From the NCBI GenBank assembly GCA_963818685.1, contig CAWFTJ010000009.1, positions 124,001 to 188,000 on the forward strand: DNA of 64,000 nt, written 5' to 3'. A program made the position numbers and the translations under genes. Within the stretch, counting starts at the first letter, position 1. Each line of letters opens with the position of its first letter. The stretch is from CAJCJE01 sp963818685. GTDB lineage: Bacteria > Actinomycetota > Actinomycetes > Mycobacteriales > Pseudonocardiaceae. The notes under the pieces were generated by a model. The model was given only the letters and a program-made list of their open reading frames with translations. It searched no databases and was not told the DNA's origin. This document shows positions 38,151 to 49,197 of the stretch, piece by piece.

Positions 38151-40582
38151 ATGACATCCACACAGAATCGCGAGGCTTCGTCCAAGCAGGCTCTTACCTC
38201 TGAAGAACTTCGCAAGATGGACGCGTACTGGCGCGCCTGTAATTATCTTTGCGCAGGGATGATTTATCTTCATGACAACCCTCTGCTGAAGGAGCCGCTT
38301 CGTCCAGAGCATTTCAAGAATCGGCTGCTGGGGCACTGGGGGTCCGATCCCGGGCAGACCTTCACCTGGGTTCATTTGAATCGTGTCATTCGGAAGTACG
38401 ACCTGGACATGATCTACATTTCCGGTCCAGGGCATGGCGCGCCTGCAGTGATCTCGAACTGCTACCTCGAAGGGACGTATTCGGAGATCTATCCGGAGAA
38501 GAGCCAAGACGAAGCGGGCATGCTCAAGCTGTTCCGCGCTTTCTCTTTTCCGGGCCAGCTAGGAAGCCACTGCACGCCGGAGGTGCCGGGATCGATCCAT
38601 GAAGGCGGCGAGTTGGGTTACAGCGTGTCGCATGCGTTTGGAGCAGCGTTCGACAATCCGGATCTGATCGTGAGTGTGGTGGTCGGAGATGGGGAGGCGG
38701 AGACGGGGCCGCTCGCGACATCCTGGCATTCCAACAAATTTCTAAATCCGATCCGCGATGGTGCGGTATTGCCGATTCTTCATTTGAATGGATATAAGAT
38801 CGCGAATCCCACGCTGCTGGCGCGCATCACTCCGGAGGAACTGGAGAATCTTTTCCAGGGATATGGATGGACGCCGCACGTGGTCGAGGGTGACGATCCG
38901 CAACTGATGCATCAGCAGATGGCCGCGACGGTCGAGACATGCATTACGCAGATCCGTGCGATTCAACAGAAGGCACGCAAGACGGGCGAGACCGGACCGG
39001 CCACGCTGGCCGATGATCATCCTTCGATCGCCGAAAGGATGGACGGGGCCAAAGGAAGTGGACGGGCACAAGGTGGAAAATTTCTGGCGAGCGCACCAGG
39101 TGCCAGTGCTCGACGTGCAAACGAATCCTGAACACTTGCGGATCGTCGAGCAGTGGATGCGGAGCTATCAGCGTCGAGGAACTGTTTGACGAGCACGGGA
39201 CGCTGCGGCCCGAGCTGCGGGAGCTGCCGCCCGCGGGAGAACGCCGGATGAGCGCCAATCCTCACGCGAATGGAGGGAAGCTGCGCAAAGCTCTCACTCT
39301 TCCAAACTTTCGCGAGTATGCAGTTCCGATCGATGGGCCAGGAACGAAGGAAATTTCACCGACCGAAACGCTCGGCAAGTTCTTGCGCGATGTGATGCGG
39401 CGGAACATGAGCAGTTTCCGTCTATTCAGCCCGGACGAGAATGCGTCCAATCGGTTGCAGGACGTCTATGAAGCAAGCCTGAAGACGTGGCTCGCGGCGA
39501 TCAAGCCGGAGGACGCCGATGGCACGGACATTGCTCCTGATGGACGCGTGATGGAGATGCTGAGCGAGCACACGCTCGAAGGGTGGCTCGAAGGTTATCT
39601 CCTAACGGGGCGCCACGGGCTCTTCAACACGTACGAGGCATTCGCGCACATTATCGATTCGATGTACAACCAGTACGCAAAGTGGCTGGAGAAATCGAAG
39701 GTGGAACTCGACTGGCGGGCTCCGATTTCGTCGCTCAACATCTTGCTCTCATCGCTCGTCTGGCGGCAGGATCATAACGGCTTCACGCATGAGGATCCGG
39801 GCTTTCTGGATGTGGTCAGCAACAAGAGCGCGGAGATCACGCGGATCTACCTGCCTCCTGATGCGAACTGCCTGTTGAGCGTGGCGGATCATTGCCTACG
39901 TAGCGAGGACTACGTGAACGTAATCGTCTCCGACAAGCAGCCGCACCTGGTCTATCTGGATATGGATGCGGCGATCATTCACTGCACGAAAGGCGTCGGT
40001 ATTTGGGAGTGGGCGAGCAACGATGCAGGCGTGGAGCCCGATGTCGTGATGGCGAGCGCGGGCGATATTCTGACGCAGGAGGCATTGGCTGCGGTTGCCA
40101 TTCTCCGGGAGAACTTCCCGGATGTGAAAATCCGCTTTGTCAATGTGGTCGACTTATATCGCCTGCAGCCTGATACGGAGCATCCGCACGGTCTCTCCGA
40201 TCGTGATTTCGATTCTCTCTTCACGAAGGACAGGCCGGTCATTTTCAATTTCCACGGATATCCCTGGCTCATCCACAAGTTCACGTATCGCCGGACGAAT
40301 CACGACAACATACACGTACGCGGATACAAGGAAAAGGGCAACATCAATACGCCGTTAGAACTCGCGATCCGGAACCAGGTGGATCGGTTCAATTTGGCGA
40401 TTGACGTGATCGACCGCGTTCCACGGCTACAGGGTCCCGGCGGACATTTGAAGGAGTGGCTGAAAGGGCAGATCATCGAAAGCATTAACTACGCCTACAG
40501 CGAAGGCATAGACAAGCCGGAAATTCGGAACTGGAGATGGCCATCGGCGGAGAAGACGCGGGAGTTGAGCACGTCAGCATAG
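38151..40582 (+). CDS. xfp: Phosphoketolase, frame broken
   Basis: The chain of about 810 residues shows ISGPGHGAP, FSFPGQLGSHCTPEVPGSIH, and VVGDGEAETGP (the thiamine diphosphate GDG motif), then NILLSSLVWRQDHNGFTHED and the C-terminal FHGYPWLIHK. These are diagnostic of xylulose-5-phosphate/fructose-6-phosphate phosphoketolase, which splits the sugar phosphate to acetyl phosphate. Breaks are near 39005 and 39175. It follows the DUF2382 genes by 61 bp and could share their stress expression. Confidence 0.93.
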
Positions 40583-40585
40583 ACG

Positions 40586-41244
40586 ATGGAAATGAACGGA
40601 ACCAGGCGGGTAATCTCGGTGCAGGTGGGGAAGCCGCGCCCGGTGGAGCTCAACAATGGCACGGTTCTGACGAGCATCTTCAAATCACCGGTCGACGGGC
40701 GAGTCGCTCTGCGGGGACATAATCTGGCGGGCGATCTACAATCCGATCCTCGGGTGCACGGCGGCCCTCATAAGGCTGTCTACCTCTACGCTTTCGAACA
40801 TTACGCTTATTGGGCGGAGCAATTGCCGGACATCAGTCTGCAGTTCGGTAATTTCGGCGAGAACTTGACCAGCGAAGGCCTGGATGAAGAGTCGGCTCAT
40901 ATCGGCGATCAGTTCCGAATCGGTTCGGCGATCCTGCAGGTTGCACAGCCCAGAATGCCGTGCTTCAAATTGGGGATTCGGTTCAGCCGGGAGGACATGG
41001 TGAGGCGATTCTGGGCGAGCGGGCGGTCGGGGATTTATTTTTCAGTTATCCAGGAGGGTGAACTCGGCGCTGGAGATTTAATCGAGCAGGTTGCGGCAGG
41101 CGCGGGGCAAGTGAAAGTCGCGGACGTGGTGCGGCTTTATAAAGGAGAGAGCAGAGATGCGGATTTGTTCTGGCGGGCTCTGCGAAGCGCCTCTTATATG
41201 GCGGTTGGAAGGAAGGGATTCGAGAGCGGTGCGTTGAAGATTAG
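40586..41244 (+). CDS. MOSC domain protein (YiiM-like), 3' frame shifted
   Basis: The MOSC fold is shown by GRVALRGHNLAGDLQSDPRV, HGGPHKAVYLYAFEHY and QPRMPCFKLGIRF, which holds the conserved cysteine. YiiM-type proteins handle molybdenum cofactor sulfur or reduce N-hydroxylated compounds. As written the frame runs on over the htpX gene; a one-base shift near 41190 gives a family-like end (GWKEGIRERCVED) and stop at 41244, convergent with htpX by a few bases. ATG at 40586 or 40592. Confidence 0.8.
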
Positions 41245-42084
41245 GTCATTTGTTGGAGGCGTGCGATGCGGTCTTCGGTCGAGGGGTGGGTCGAGAAAAG
41301 GCGCATCAAGGCTGCGCCCGTGAAGGGCTGGATGATGAACATGTGCGCGGTCGAGGGCGTGGCATCCATGGGCACGCGTTTGGAATAGACCTCCAGTTTT
41401 TGCAGCGCTGAAATCAGCTCCTGCGGCTTGCCGGTGTATTTGGCGGAGGCGGCGTCGGCATCGTATTCGCGGCTGCGCGAGATGGCCATCTGGATGAGCA
41501 TGGCGGCGATGGGAGCGAGAATCAACATGAGGAACCCGCCGACCGCGCCTCCTTCGTTGTCCTCGTCACGCGAAGTGCCTCCGAAGAAGAAGCTCATACG
41601 CGCGAGAAAGGTGATGGCGGTGGCGATGGTTGCAGCGACCGAACTGATCAGAATGTCACGATGCAGAACGTGACCTAATTCGTGAGCGACGACGCCTTCG
41701 ATCTCCGCATCCGACATCGATTCCAAAATTCCAGCGGTGAATGCGACTGATGCATGCTGCGGGTTGCGTCCCGTAGCGAAGGCATTCGGCGAATTGTCGG
41801 GAATGAGCCAGAGTTTCGGCATGGGAATGCCCATGCGCTGGGCCAAGCCGCCGACGATGGGCTGGACGCGCGCGTAGATCATCGCATTTTGCTCCGGAGT
41901 CACGGGCTGAGCCGAGTAGGTGGCGAGCGCCATTTTCTCGGAGAAGAAGTAGCTGAAGAAATTCATGCCGATCGCGAGCAGCAGTCCGATGTAGAGACCG
42001 TTACGGCCGCCGAAGAGCTCGCCCAAGAACGAGGAGCAGTCCGCTTAGGACGCCTAGAAGAAGAACTGTTTTGACGGTATTCAT
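41241..42084 (-). CDS. htpX: Membrane zinc protease HtpX
   Basis: HELGH in VVAHELGHVLHRD is the M48 zinc site, with SREYDADAAS giving the third ligand. Four membrane helices fit HtpX, including one at the N-terminus (VLLLGVLSGLLLVLG) that is joined by a break near 42024. About 280 residues. HtpX degrades misfolded inner membrane proteins. ATG overlaps the stop of the preceding small gene (ATGA). Confidence 0.9.
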
Positions 42085-42338
42085 GGGCGCTTCTTCTTGT
42101 GCTTGGTTTTGGGCTTCGGGTTTTCGTGGACTTCGGCGGGGGAGGTTTTCGTCTGTTGCTGGAGATCAGGGTTATTCGATCCTGGTTTTTGGTGCGGCAC
42201 GTCGGCGGAGTTGGGCTGGGGGTGCTGTTGCGGCGGCGGGTTATTTTGAGGATGGCTCTGTTGCTGTTGGTTGGGGTTTCTGGTTTGCTGAGCGAATAGC
42301 ATCGCTGTTGCGAGCAGCAGGGTCATATATCGTTTCAT
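42081..42338 (-). CDS. Small exported Pro/Gln/Asn-rich protein (85 aa)
   Basis: ATG at 42338 gives a short signal peptide (KRYMTLLLATAMLFAQ) followed by a disordered mature part made mostly of Pro, Gln, Asn, His and Lys, with a basic end (KHKKKRP). It ends in the ATGA overlap with htpX. I know no family. It may be a periplasmic linker or a partner or substrate of HtpX, which is inference from coupling. Confidence 0.55.
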   Translation of the reverse strand: MKRYMTLLLATAMLFAQQTRNPNQQQQSHPQNNPPPQQHPQPNSADVPHQKPGSNNPDLQQQTKTSPAEVHENPKPKTKHKKKRP

Positions 42339-42397
42339 ATCATGTTTACCGGGGCGCTCATAATCTGGACCATTGGGGAAGGGATTTCGTTTCTTCG

Positions 42398-43588
42398 ATG
42401 AAGCGCGCGTCCCGTAGCGATACTTGCGCTGAGCCATCTGGCGTCGGATCTGAGCCAGGGCGCGCTTCCGGCGATGCTGCCATTGTTCATTGCGCAGCGG
42501 CATTTTTCGTATTCAGTGGCGGCGGGGCTGGTGATGGCGATCAGCTCAACCAGTTCGTTGCTGCAGCCATTCTTCGGATGGTTTGCGGACCGGCGGCCGA
42601 CGCCGTGGCTGGCTACGGCAGGGCTGCTGATTGCGGGGATGAGCATGGCGTTGTCGGGAATCGCTCCGAGCTATGCGTGGCTGATCGCGGCGGTGTCGAT
42701 CAGCGGGATTGGACTGGCGGCGTTTCATCCCGAAGGGGCGCGGCTGATCCATCAAGTTTCGGGCAAGCAGCGCGGAGTAGGAATGAGCTGGTTTTCGGTC
42801 GGCGGAAATCTAGGATTCGCGATCGGACCGGTGATCACGACAGCCGTTCTGGCTTGGGAGGGACTGAGCGGAAGTTTGTTTCTGGCGATCCCGACGGTGA
42901 TGTGCGGGGGCCTTCTGTATTGGGAACTGCAGCGGCTGAAGCGTCGCCATGCTCGCACGCGCGAGGCGGCGGGCTGCACAGCCAGCGGCCGCTGTAGATC
43001 AGTGGCGGCCCTTTTATTTTCTAACTGCATCCGTGCTCTGCCGCTCGCTGGTTTTCTTCGCGTTCAATACGTTCCTTCCTTTGTATTGGATTCATGTATT
43101 CGGAAGCTCGAGAGAAATGGGCAGCTCGGCACTTTCGGTTTTCCTGTTTTCGGGAGCGGCGGGCACTCTAGTGGGCGGCAAGTTAGGCGACCGGTTTCCG
43201 CGGCATCGCGTGGTCTCCACATGTCTGGCTGCTTCGTTGCCGTTCATGGCCGCGTTGCTGTTTGCAACGAAATCTTCGCTTGCAATGGTAATTCTTGCGC
43301 CGCTTGGGTTCACGCTGTTCGCGCCGTATTCGGTGATGGTGGTGCTGGGGCAAGAATATCTGCCGAACCGAGTGGGTACCGCATCGGGAGTGACGATCGG
43401 GCTGGCGGGGACAATTGGCGGGCTCGGCGCGCCGGCTTTCGGAGCGTTAGCGGATCATTATGGCCTGCATGCCGCACTGACCGCGCCGATACTGCTAGGA
43501 TGTGTCGCGACGGCGCTGACGTTTTTCTTGAAGGCCGCCGGTTTTACAGACGACGGTGCGGCGCGAGCAGGTCGAAGTAGAGATATAG
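42398..43588 (+). CDS. MFS transporter, fosmidomycin-resistance type, frame broken
   Basis: Twelve membrane helices are expected over about 395 residues. Motifs are LASDLSQGALPAMLPL, GWFADRRPTP (loop 2-3 motif), AAFHPEGARL (diagnostic of the Fsr group) and GKLGDRFPRH. Breaks are near 42410, 42960 and 43550; the last gives a stop at 43588 just before the convergent gene. It probably exports a small toxic compound. Confidence 0.8.
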
Positions 43589-43637
43589 GTACCGCTCCGT
43601 TGCCGTGGCGGCTCGGTTACAAGCTCGCGTATGCGCG

Positions 43638-45102
43638 TTACGGCAGCCAGCCTTCGATCTTCAACACTTGGCGAAAACCGGGATTGTCGAGAGACACGGC
43701 GGGGAAATAACCGCCCGTGAGGGTCCGGCTCCACCAGGCGCCGGTCCGCTTTCGCTCTTCGGGAGTCGTGAAGTGATACTCGTAGAGCAGCGCGCGGACA
43801 TAGCGCGGGGGCTGATTGGGGAACGGATTTTTTCGGAGCAGACTCAATACGGGCCGATCGCCTTCGAGCAGTTTGGCGACAAAATTCACGAACCACGGGT
43901 AATCCTGGTAGCCCGACATGGCGGCGAACCACATCAACCAATCGAGCCGGAGATGATACGGCGCGATTTGCGGAGGTGTGTAATGGACATCCCCGGGCTT
44001 ACCTTTGAACTCATACTCGCGCCAACGGGTGGAGGGAGTGAGTACTGCTTCATCCGTGCCTTCGACGATTACTTCATATCGCGTGCGCGTGATGCTGCCG
44101 AAGGCGCCATAGGTACCCACCAGATGCAGCGAATTGAAGTTTGTATTCATGATCTGGCGCGCAGAAAGCATGTTGATGACGACGGGAATGCTCAGCGCCA
44201 CGACGAGAGCCGCGAGACCGATGGTGACCCAACGGAAGACTGGGCTGGAGGCATGCATGGCCGGGGCGGCAAACGAATGGACATAGGAAAGAAATTTGCC
44301 GATCAAGCGTGGAAAATGCGAGGACCAGAGTCAGCCAATTCAGCCAGGAGAGATTTCCGCTGAGGATGATGAAGAGCTGAAAAATGATGGTGATCACACC
44401 GGCGATGCCGGCGATGGGCTGCGGCAAGAAGTAGAAGAACGGAACAATCAATTCGGAGAAGTGGTTGAACAGCACGCCACCTTTATTGGTCCAATGCGGC
44501 GACACATGGAAGTACCAGCTCAACGGGTTTGGCATGGGCTGGGTTTCGTAGTGATAGTCGAGGCAGGTCAGGTTGCGCCAGCAAGGATCGCCACGCAGCT
44601 TGATAAGGCCCGCGCCAAACATGATGCGGAACAGGAGCCAGCGAAATAGCCAAATCGGAATGACGGGCGGCAGCATTTTCGCGCCGCCGAGAAAGATAGC
44701 GAAGAAGCAGGCTTCGAGCAGGATCGATTCCCAGCCAAAAGCATAAAACGTCTGGCCGACATTCACGAACGAGAGATAGATGAGATAAATGGCGGCCCAG
44801 ACGCTGATGGAGAGCCAGGTATAGCGCGAGGCGATGCCGGAGATGACCAGACAGGAGAGCACGATGCCGAGCCAGGCGGCGATGGTGAAGGCAGCATCGC
44901 GCGGGAAGAAGTAGAACAGACTGGGTGATTCGCGGAACGGAACCTGTTTCACGAACAGCGGGACGGGCAGCAAGCCGCGCTCGCCGAGCAGAGGCTTGAA
45001 CTGGTTCAGTGCGACAAGAAAGGCAATCAGGCAGATGACGCCGATGCCACGCTCAAGGAGCAGGCGAGTGATCCAAAACTCACTGGCGTCGAGGCCGGTC
45101 AT
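43638..45102 (-). CDS. Lipase maturation factor family membrane protein, frame broken
   Basis: Several membrane helices alternate with the motif FGWESILLEACFFAIFLG, then GAGLIKLRGDPCWRNLTCLD and YHYETQPMPNPLSW, hallmarks of LMF1-like proteins. The C-terminal soluble domain has RLDWLMWFAAM and NPFPNQPPRYVRALLYEY. About 490 residues with a break near 44310. Eukaryotic LMF1 folds lipases in the ER; bacterial members are uncharacterised. Confidence 0.85.
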
Positions 45103-45113
45103 TCCACGCGAAG

Positions 45114-46992
45114 TTAGATCTCCTTATCGGGCGCTTCGGTTACGGTGATCTTCTCTGCTTTTCGACCGGCGGCCGAGAGGCATGCGAAGACGGAGGACGC
45201 GCTCGCGAGCACGCTCTTCTTCCAGATTCCGGCTGCGTGGCCACAAGGAGATCCTGGAGCGACACCATTCCGAGAAGCCGCTTATCATCGCCGGGGTCGA
45301 CGACGGGCAAGCGGGTGAGGCCGGTCTCGACCATTCTGTAAACCACGACGCGCAACGGTTCATCGGCGCGGGCGACGACAGGGAATCCGGAGGCGATTTC
45401 GCGCAGAGGGGTGGTCGCAGGGCTCACCGGCGATTCCGCAAACAGCTTCATCAAGTGGTTTCGACTGACTACGCCAATCAATTCGCGATCCTTTTCGATG
45501 ATGGGGAACAGGTGCTGCCCATGTTCTTTTTGCGTGGGACGAATGGCCTCGCGCGCCTCTTCGAGCGGCGCGTCGGCGGGGAGAGCGACGACGTTGGTTC
45601 GCATGACTTCTCGAACGAAGAGAATCTCCAGCGGATCGAGCGCGTATTCGCGGCTTAAATGATAACCGCGGCGGGAGATCTTCTCGGTCAGAATGGAGCG
45701 CTTCAAGCGTGAGCACGGTGAACGAGATGCGCCAGAAAGCAGGCGACCAATAATGGCAGCAGCATGTTCAAATCGTGCGTCAATTCGATGGCGAACACGA
45801 TGCCGGTAAAGGGCGAGCGCATGGTGCCGCCGAGAATGGCTCCCATGCTGACGAGCGGCCAGAAGCCGATGCCGAAGTGAGGCAGAAACATGCCGGCGAT
45901 GCCGCCGAGTGCGGCGCCCATCATCAGCAAAGGGGCGAGAACGCCGCCGGAGGTGCCGGATCCGAGCGAGATCATCCAGATGGCGGATTTCACGAGCAGA
46001 ACTCCGAGAAGGAAATGGAACGCGACATCGCCTTTCAGCAGCAGGCCGATGGTGTCGTAACCAACGCCCAAAGCTTGCGGGAAGATGAGGCCGCCGATGC
46101 CGACAAACACGCCGCCGATGGCGGGCCACCACATCCAGTGAATCGGGAGCTTTTGGAAGGCGTCTTCCGCGGCATAGACGCCCAGGGTGAGAAGCGCCGA
46201 GAGCGCGCCGGCGGCGACTCCGACGACCACGCAGCCGAGCAGGCCTTCGGGTCCGATGAAGACCGGATGAGCAGGAACCGGGAACAACGGCCCGACGCCG
46301 AGGATGTAGCGTCGCGCCGCACCTGCGGTGGCACTGGCCAAAGCGACGGGAATGGCGCTGCGGGGTTTCCATTCAAAGAGCAGCAGCTCGACCGCCAAGA
46401 GCACCGCCGAAAGTGGCGCGGCGAAGGTGGCCGACATGCCCGCGGCTGCGCCGGCCACCAGCAAAGTCTTGCGCTCTGCGCTGGTGAGATGAAAGAACTG
46501 CGCGATCATCGAGCCGAACGCGCCGCCGGTCATGATGATCGGCCCTTCCGCGCCAAACGGTCCGCCAGATCCGATGGAGATGGCAGAGGAGAGCGGCTTC
46601 AGGATCGCGAGCCGGGGATGAACGCGGCTTCCGTTCATCAGGATGGATTCGATGGCTTCCGGAATGCCATGGCCGCGAATGCGTTCGGAACCGTAACGCG
46701 CCATCAGACCCACAATCAGCGAGCCAATAATCGGCACGGCGATTGCAAACACGCCCAAGTGGTTACCAGCCGGGGACGAGAGGGCGGTATCGATGCGCTG
46801 GTAATAAAAGAGGTTGGTAAACAGGCCAATCAGCTTGAGTAAAAACCAAGCTACGTAAGTGGCGATGACGCCGATGATGATGGCGAGCACCGAAATGGGG
46901 ATGACCTGGATGGTGGTGGTGAAGTCGCCCAGTTCTTCCGAGTGTTTTTTCTTTGGGTGTACCGCTGGTGCATTGGGCAATATTTGGCTCAT
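45114..46992 (-). CDS. ClC chloride channel/antiporter with C-terminal CBS pair, frame broken
   Basis: The ClC core shows GHGIPEAIES, GPFGAEGPII (the gating Glu) and GSGTSGGVLAP, the three anion-pathway motifs. Around ten membrane segments precede a break near 45720; then a cytoplasmic tail has two CBS motifs (VREVMRTNVVALPADAP and VVYRMVETGLTRLPVV), which may bind nucleotides. A second break near 45240 leads to the end KITVTEAPDKEI at 45114. About 620 residues. The gating Glu is present, so it may be a proton-coupled antiporter. Confidence 0.9.
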
Positions 46993-47037
46993 GTTGATTT
47001 TGGCGGTGGAATGGAGCAGAATGGGTTAGGCGAATAA

Positions 47038-47713
47038 ATGGCGAATACGGGAGCCCTTCGATGTCTGGAGCTTTGCAAATCAGCCTCTACCCTTCCTGTA
47101 ACACAGGAGGCATCCAACTTTATTCCTCTCCAGAGCGAGGCACTGAAAGGGCTTTTTCCGGCCGGGCTGGCACGCGGCGCGATTGCAGAAGTGAGTGGGC
47201 GGCGTTCGTCGGGGCGCACCGCGATTTGCCTGCATATTCTGGCGCAGGCTACGGCACGGGGCGAAGTTTGCGCAGTAGTGGATCTCGATGATAGTTTTCA
47301 TCCGGCCTCGGCGGTTGTGGCGGGGGTGAAATTAAGCCGGGTGATTTGGGTGCGGTGCGGTGGAAATGCCGAGCATGCGATGCGAGCTGCGGACCTTCTT
47401 CTGCATGCGCGAGGATTTGGCGTGGTGCTGCTGGATTTGTGCGAAGCAGACGCACGAGCATTGAACCGCATACCTTTATCGTATTGGTACCGCTTTCGCC
47501 GGGCGGTGGAGCATACGCCCACGATTCTCCTATTAATAACCGCTGTGGCCCAGGCAAGATCTTTCATCCAGCAATTTAGAGCTAATATCTAAAGTTTTAA
47601 ATTGGGCCGGAAAAGCGCCTTTTTTACTGCTGCGGGGAATGCGGGTAAATGCGATGGTACGTAAACCTTCGGCGTCGCGGGTGGAAACGCTTTCGATTCC
47701 CAGGGTGGCTTGA
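47038..47713 (+). CDS. imuA: ImuA-like RecA-related mutagenesis protein, frame broken
   Basis: A RecA-like protein of about 225 residues. The Walker A motif is degenerate: GRRSSGRT, with Arg in place of Lys. CAVVDLDDSFHPASA and GVVLLDLCEADARAL follow in the RecA-like order. A break near 47565 links to a C-terminal stretch (APFLLLRGMRVNAMVRK) ending in TGA directly followed by the imuB ATG. ImuA connects SOS response to translesion polymerase complexes. No LexA box was recognised. Confidence 0.75.
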
Positions 47714-49001
47714 ATGTACGTGTGTCTGCACTTGGCGGGCCCGGAGGTTGGGGAAGCGCTGTTCGAGCTGGCGCTCGAGTTTTCGCCGATTGTGGAGCGC
47801 GGGTCGCAGAATACAGCGGTTTTTTCGATCGCTCCGCTACGTAAATTGATCGGCTCTCCGCACCAGATCGTTTCGGAGATTTCCCGTTTGGGGCATGAGC
47901 GAAAGCTGGAGGCGAACCTGGCGATTGCGTCCAATGTGGATACGGCGATTCTGCTGGCGCGCAATCTGGCTGGGGTCACTTTGGCCACGCCGGGCGAAGA
48001 GCGGTTAAAGCTGGCGCGCCTTCCTCTGCCTGCGCTGTTCACACATGATGTGCCTGTGGATGGTGCGTTGCTGAATGTTTTGCATCGTTGGGGGTTGAAG
48101 ATGTGCGGGGATTTGGCGGCGCTCGCGGAGGACGGAGTGGCCGAGCGTTTAGGTACAGCCGGAGTGTATCTGCGCAATCTGGCCTGCGGGAAGATCGACC
48201 GGCCGCTGCGGGTTGCCGCGCCGGTGGCGAATTATGAGGAGCGGATGGAGTTGGAGCATCCGCTAGGGCTGTTGGAACCTCTGCTGTTCCTATTCGGAAG
48301 CGTGCTGAATGAATTGTGCGGGCGGTTGCGATCGCAATCGAGAGCCGCACGAACACTGGAAGCGCGATTCGAATTGGAAGCGTGCGAGGAATACCGGTGT
48401 GAATTGGAATTTCCGGTACCGGTGGTGGAAAGCCAGACGATTTTAAAGCTGCTGCAGCTGCATCTGGAGCGGCATCCTCCCGCAGCGCCTATTGTTGCGT
48501 TTACTTTGCGAATCGAGCCGGCCGCGCCACGGCGCGTACAAGGCGGATTTTTTCTTCCGCCCACACCGCCGCCGGATAAATTGCAAATCACGTTGGCGCG
48601 CATCGCAGGGATGGTGGGGAAAGAGAATGCGGGAACGCCGACAACTCGAGAATACGCACCGGCCGGATGCGTTTCAGATGGCGCCCTTCAACGCGTCCGC
48701 CGCTGAAGCACGAGAGCCGGGAATGGGACCCGAAGCGCTGCGGTTAGTCATTCGTCTGTTTCGGCCAGCATTACAGGCGCGCGTGATGGTGGCGGGAGTA
48801 GCACCGAAGAAGGTGATTGCGCCCGGCGTGCGAGGAGACGTGATTCGTGCAGCGGGACCCTGGAAAACCTCGGGCGAATGGTGGAGTGCGACCTGCTGGA
48901 GCCGCGAAGAATGGGATGTGGCGTTAGATGATGGCGCGGTCTATCGTATCTATCGGGAGATGCGGAGGCAGGAATGGTATGTCGAAGGCGTTTATGACTA
49001 A
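47714..49001 (+). CDS. imuB: ImuB-like inactive Y-family DNA polymerase, frame broken
   Basis: About 430 residues, starting YVCLHLAG. In active Y-family polymerases the first metal-binding Asp would lie here (D-x-D at the N-terminus) and the second pair in S-x-DE; here those places read CLHLAG and SIAPLRKL, so both are lost, as in ImuB. Helix-hairpin-helix-like WGLKMCGDLAALAEDGVAER follows, then a little-finger-like domain and, after a break near 48645, a conserved tail (GEWWSATCWSREEWDVAL). It should act as an adaptor joining ImuA, the clamp and DnaE2; dnaE2 is not adjacent. Confidence 0.8.
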
Positions 49002-49127
49002 TCACCATTCGTTCGGAGCGAGTTTTGTATCCGTGTATGGTAGTCCACAACGCAATCTGCAATAGCACCGATTTGCACCACGCCTGATACATGCGGTCCA
49101 CTTCCGGGGCGCAAGTGACAGGACATT

Positions 49128-49145
49128 TCGTTCGACATCGAAACG
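49128..49145. promoter_or_regulatory. Inverted repeat upstream of the drug exporter
   Basis: TTCGA-CA-TCGAA with partly matching flanks (CG before, ACG after) lies about 60 bp before the exporter start. Such dyads are typical of TetR-type operators controlling efflux genes, but no regulator gene is adjacent. Confidence 0.35.
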
Positions 49146-49197
49146 TTCTGCCTTGTATTTTTGTTAGTCTGCCCGCAGGAGAAATCCGGCCGAATAC

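Noticed and set aside
45775..46842. A 355-codon plus-strand frame opposite the ClC channel gene
   Set aside because: Composition is Gly/Ala/Asp/Arg-heavy without domain pattern; the ClC motifs on the other strand are unambiguous.
47533..48177. A 214-codon minus-strand frame across the imuA-imuB junction
   Set aside because: It is antisense to both ImuA and ImuB, which have clear motifs and abutting stop and start codons.
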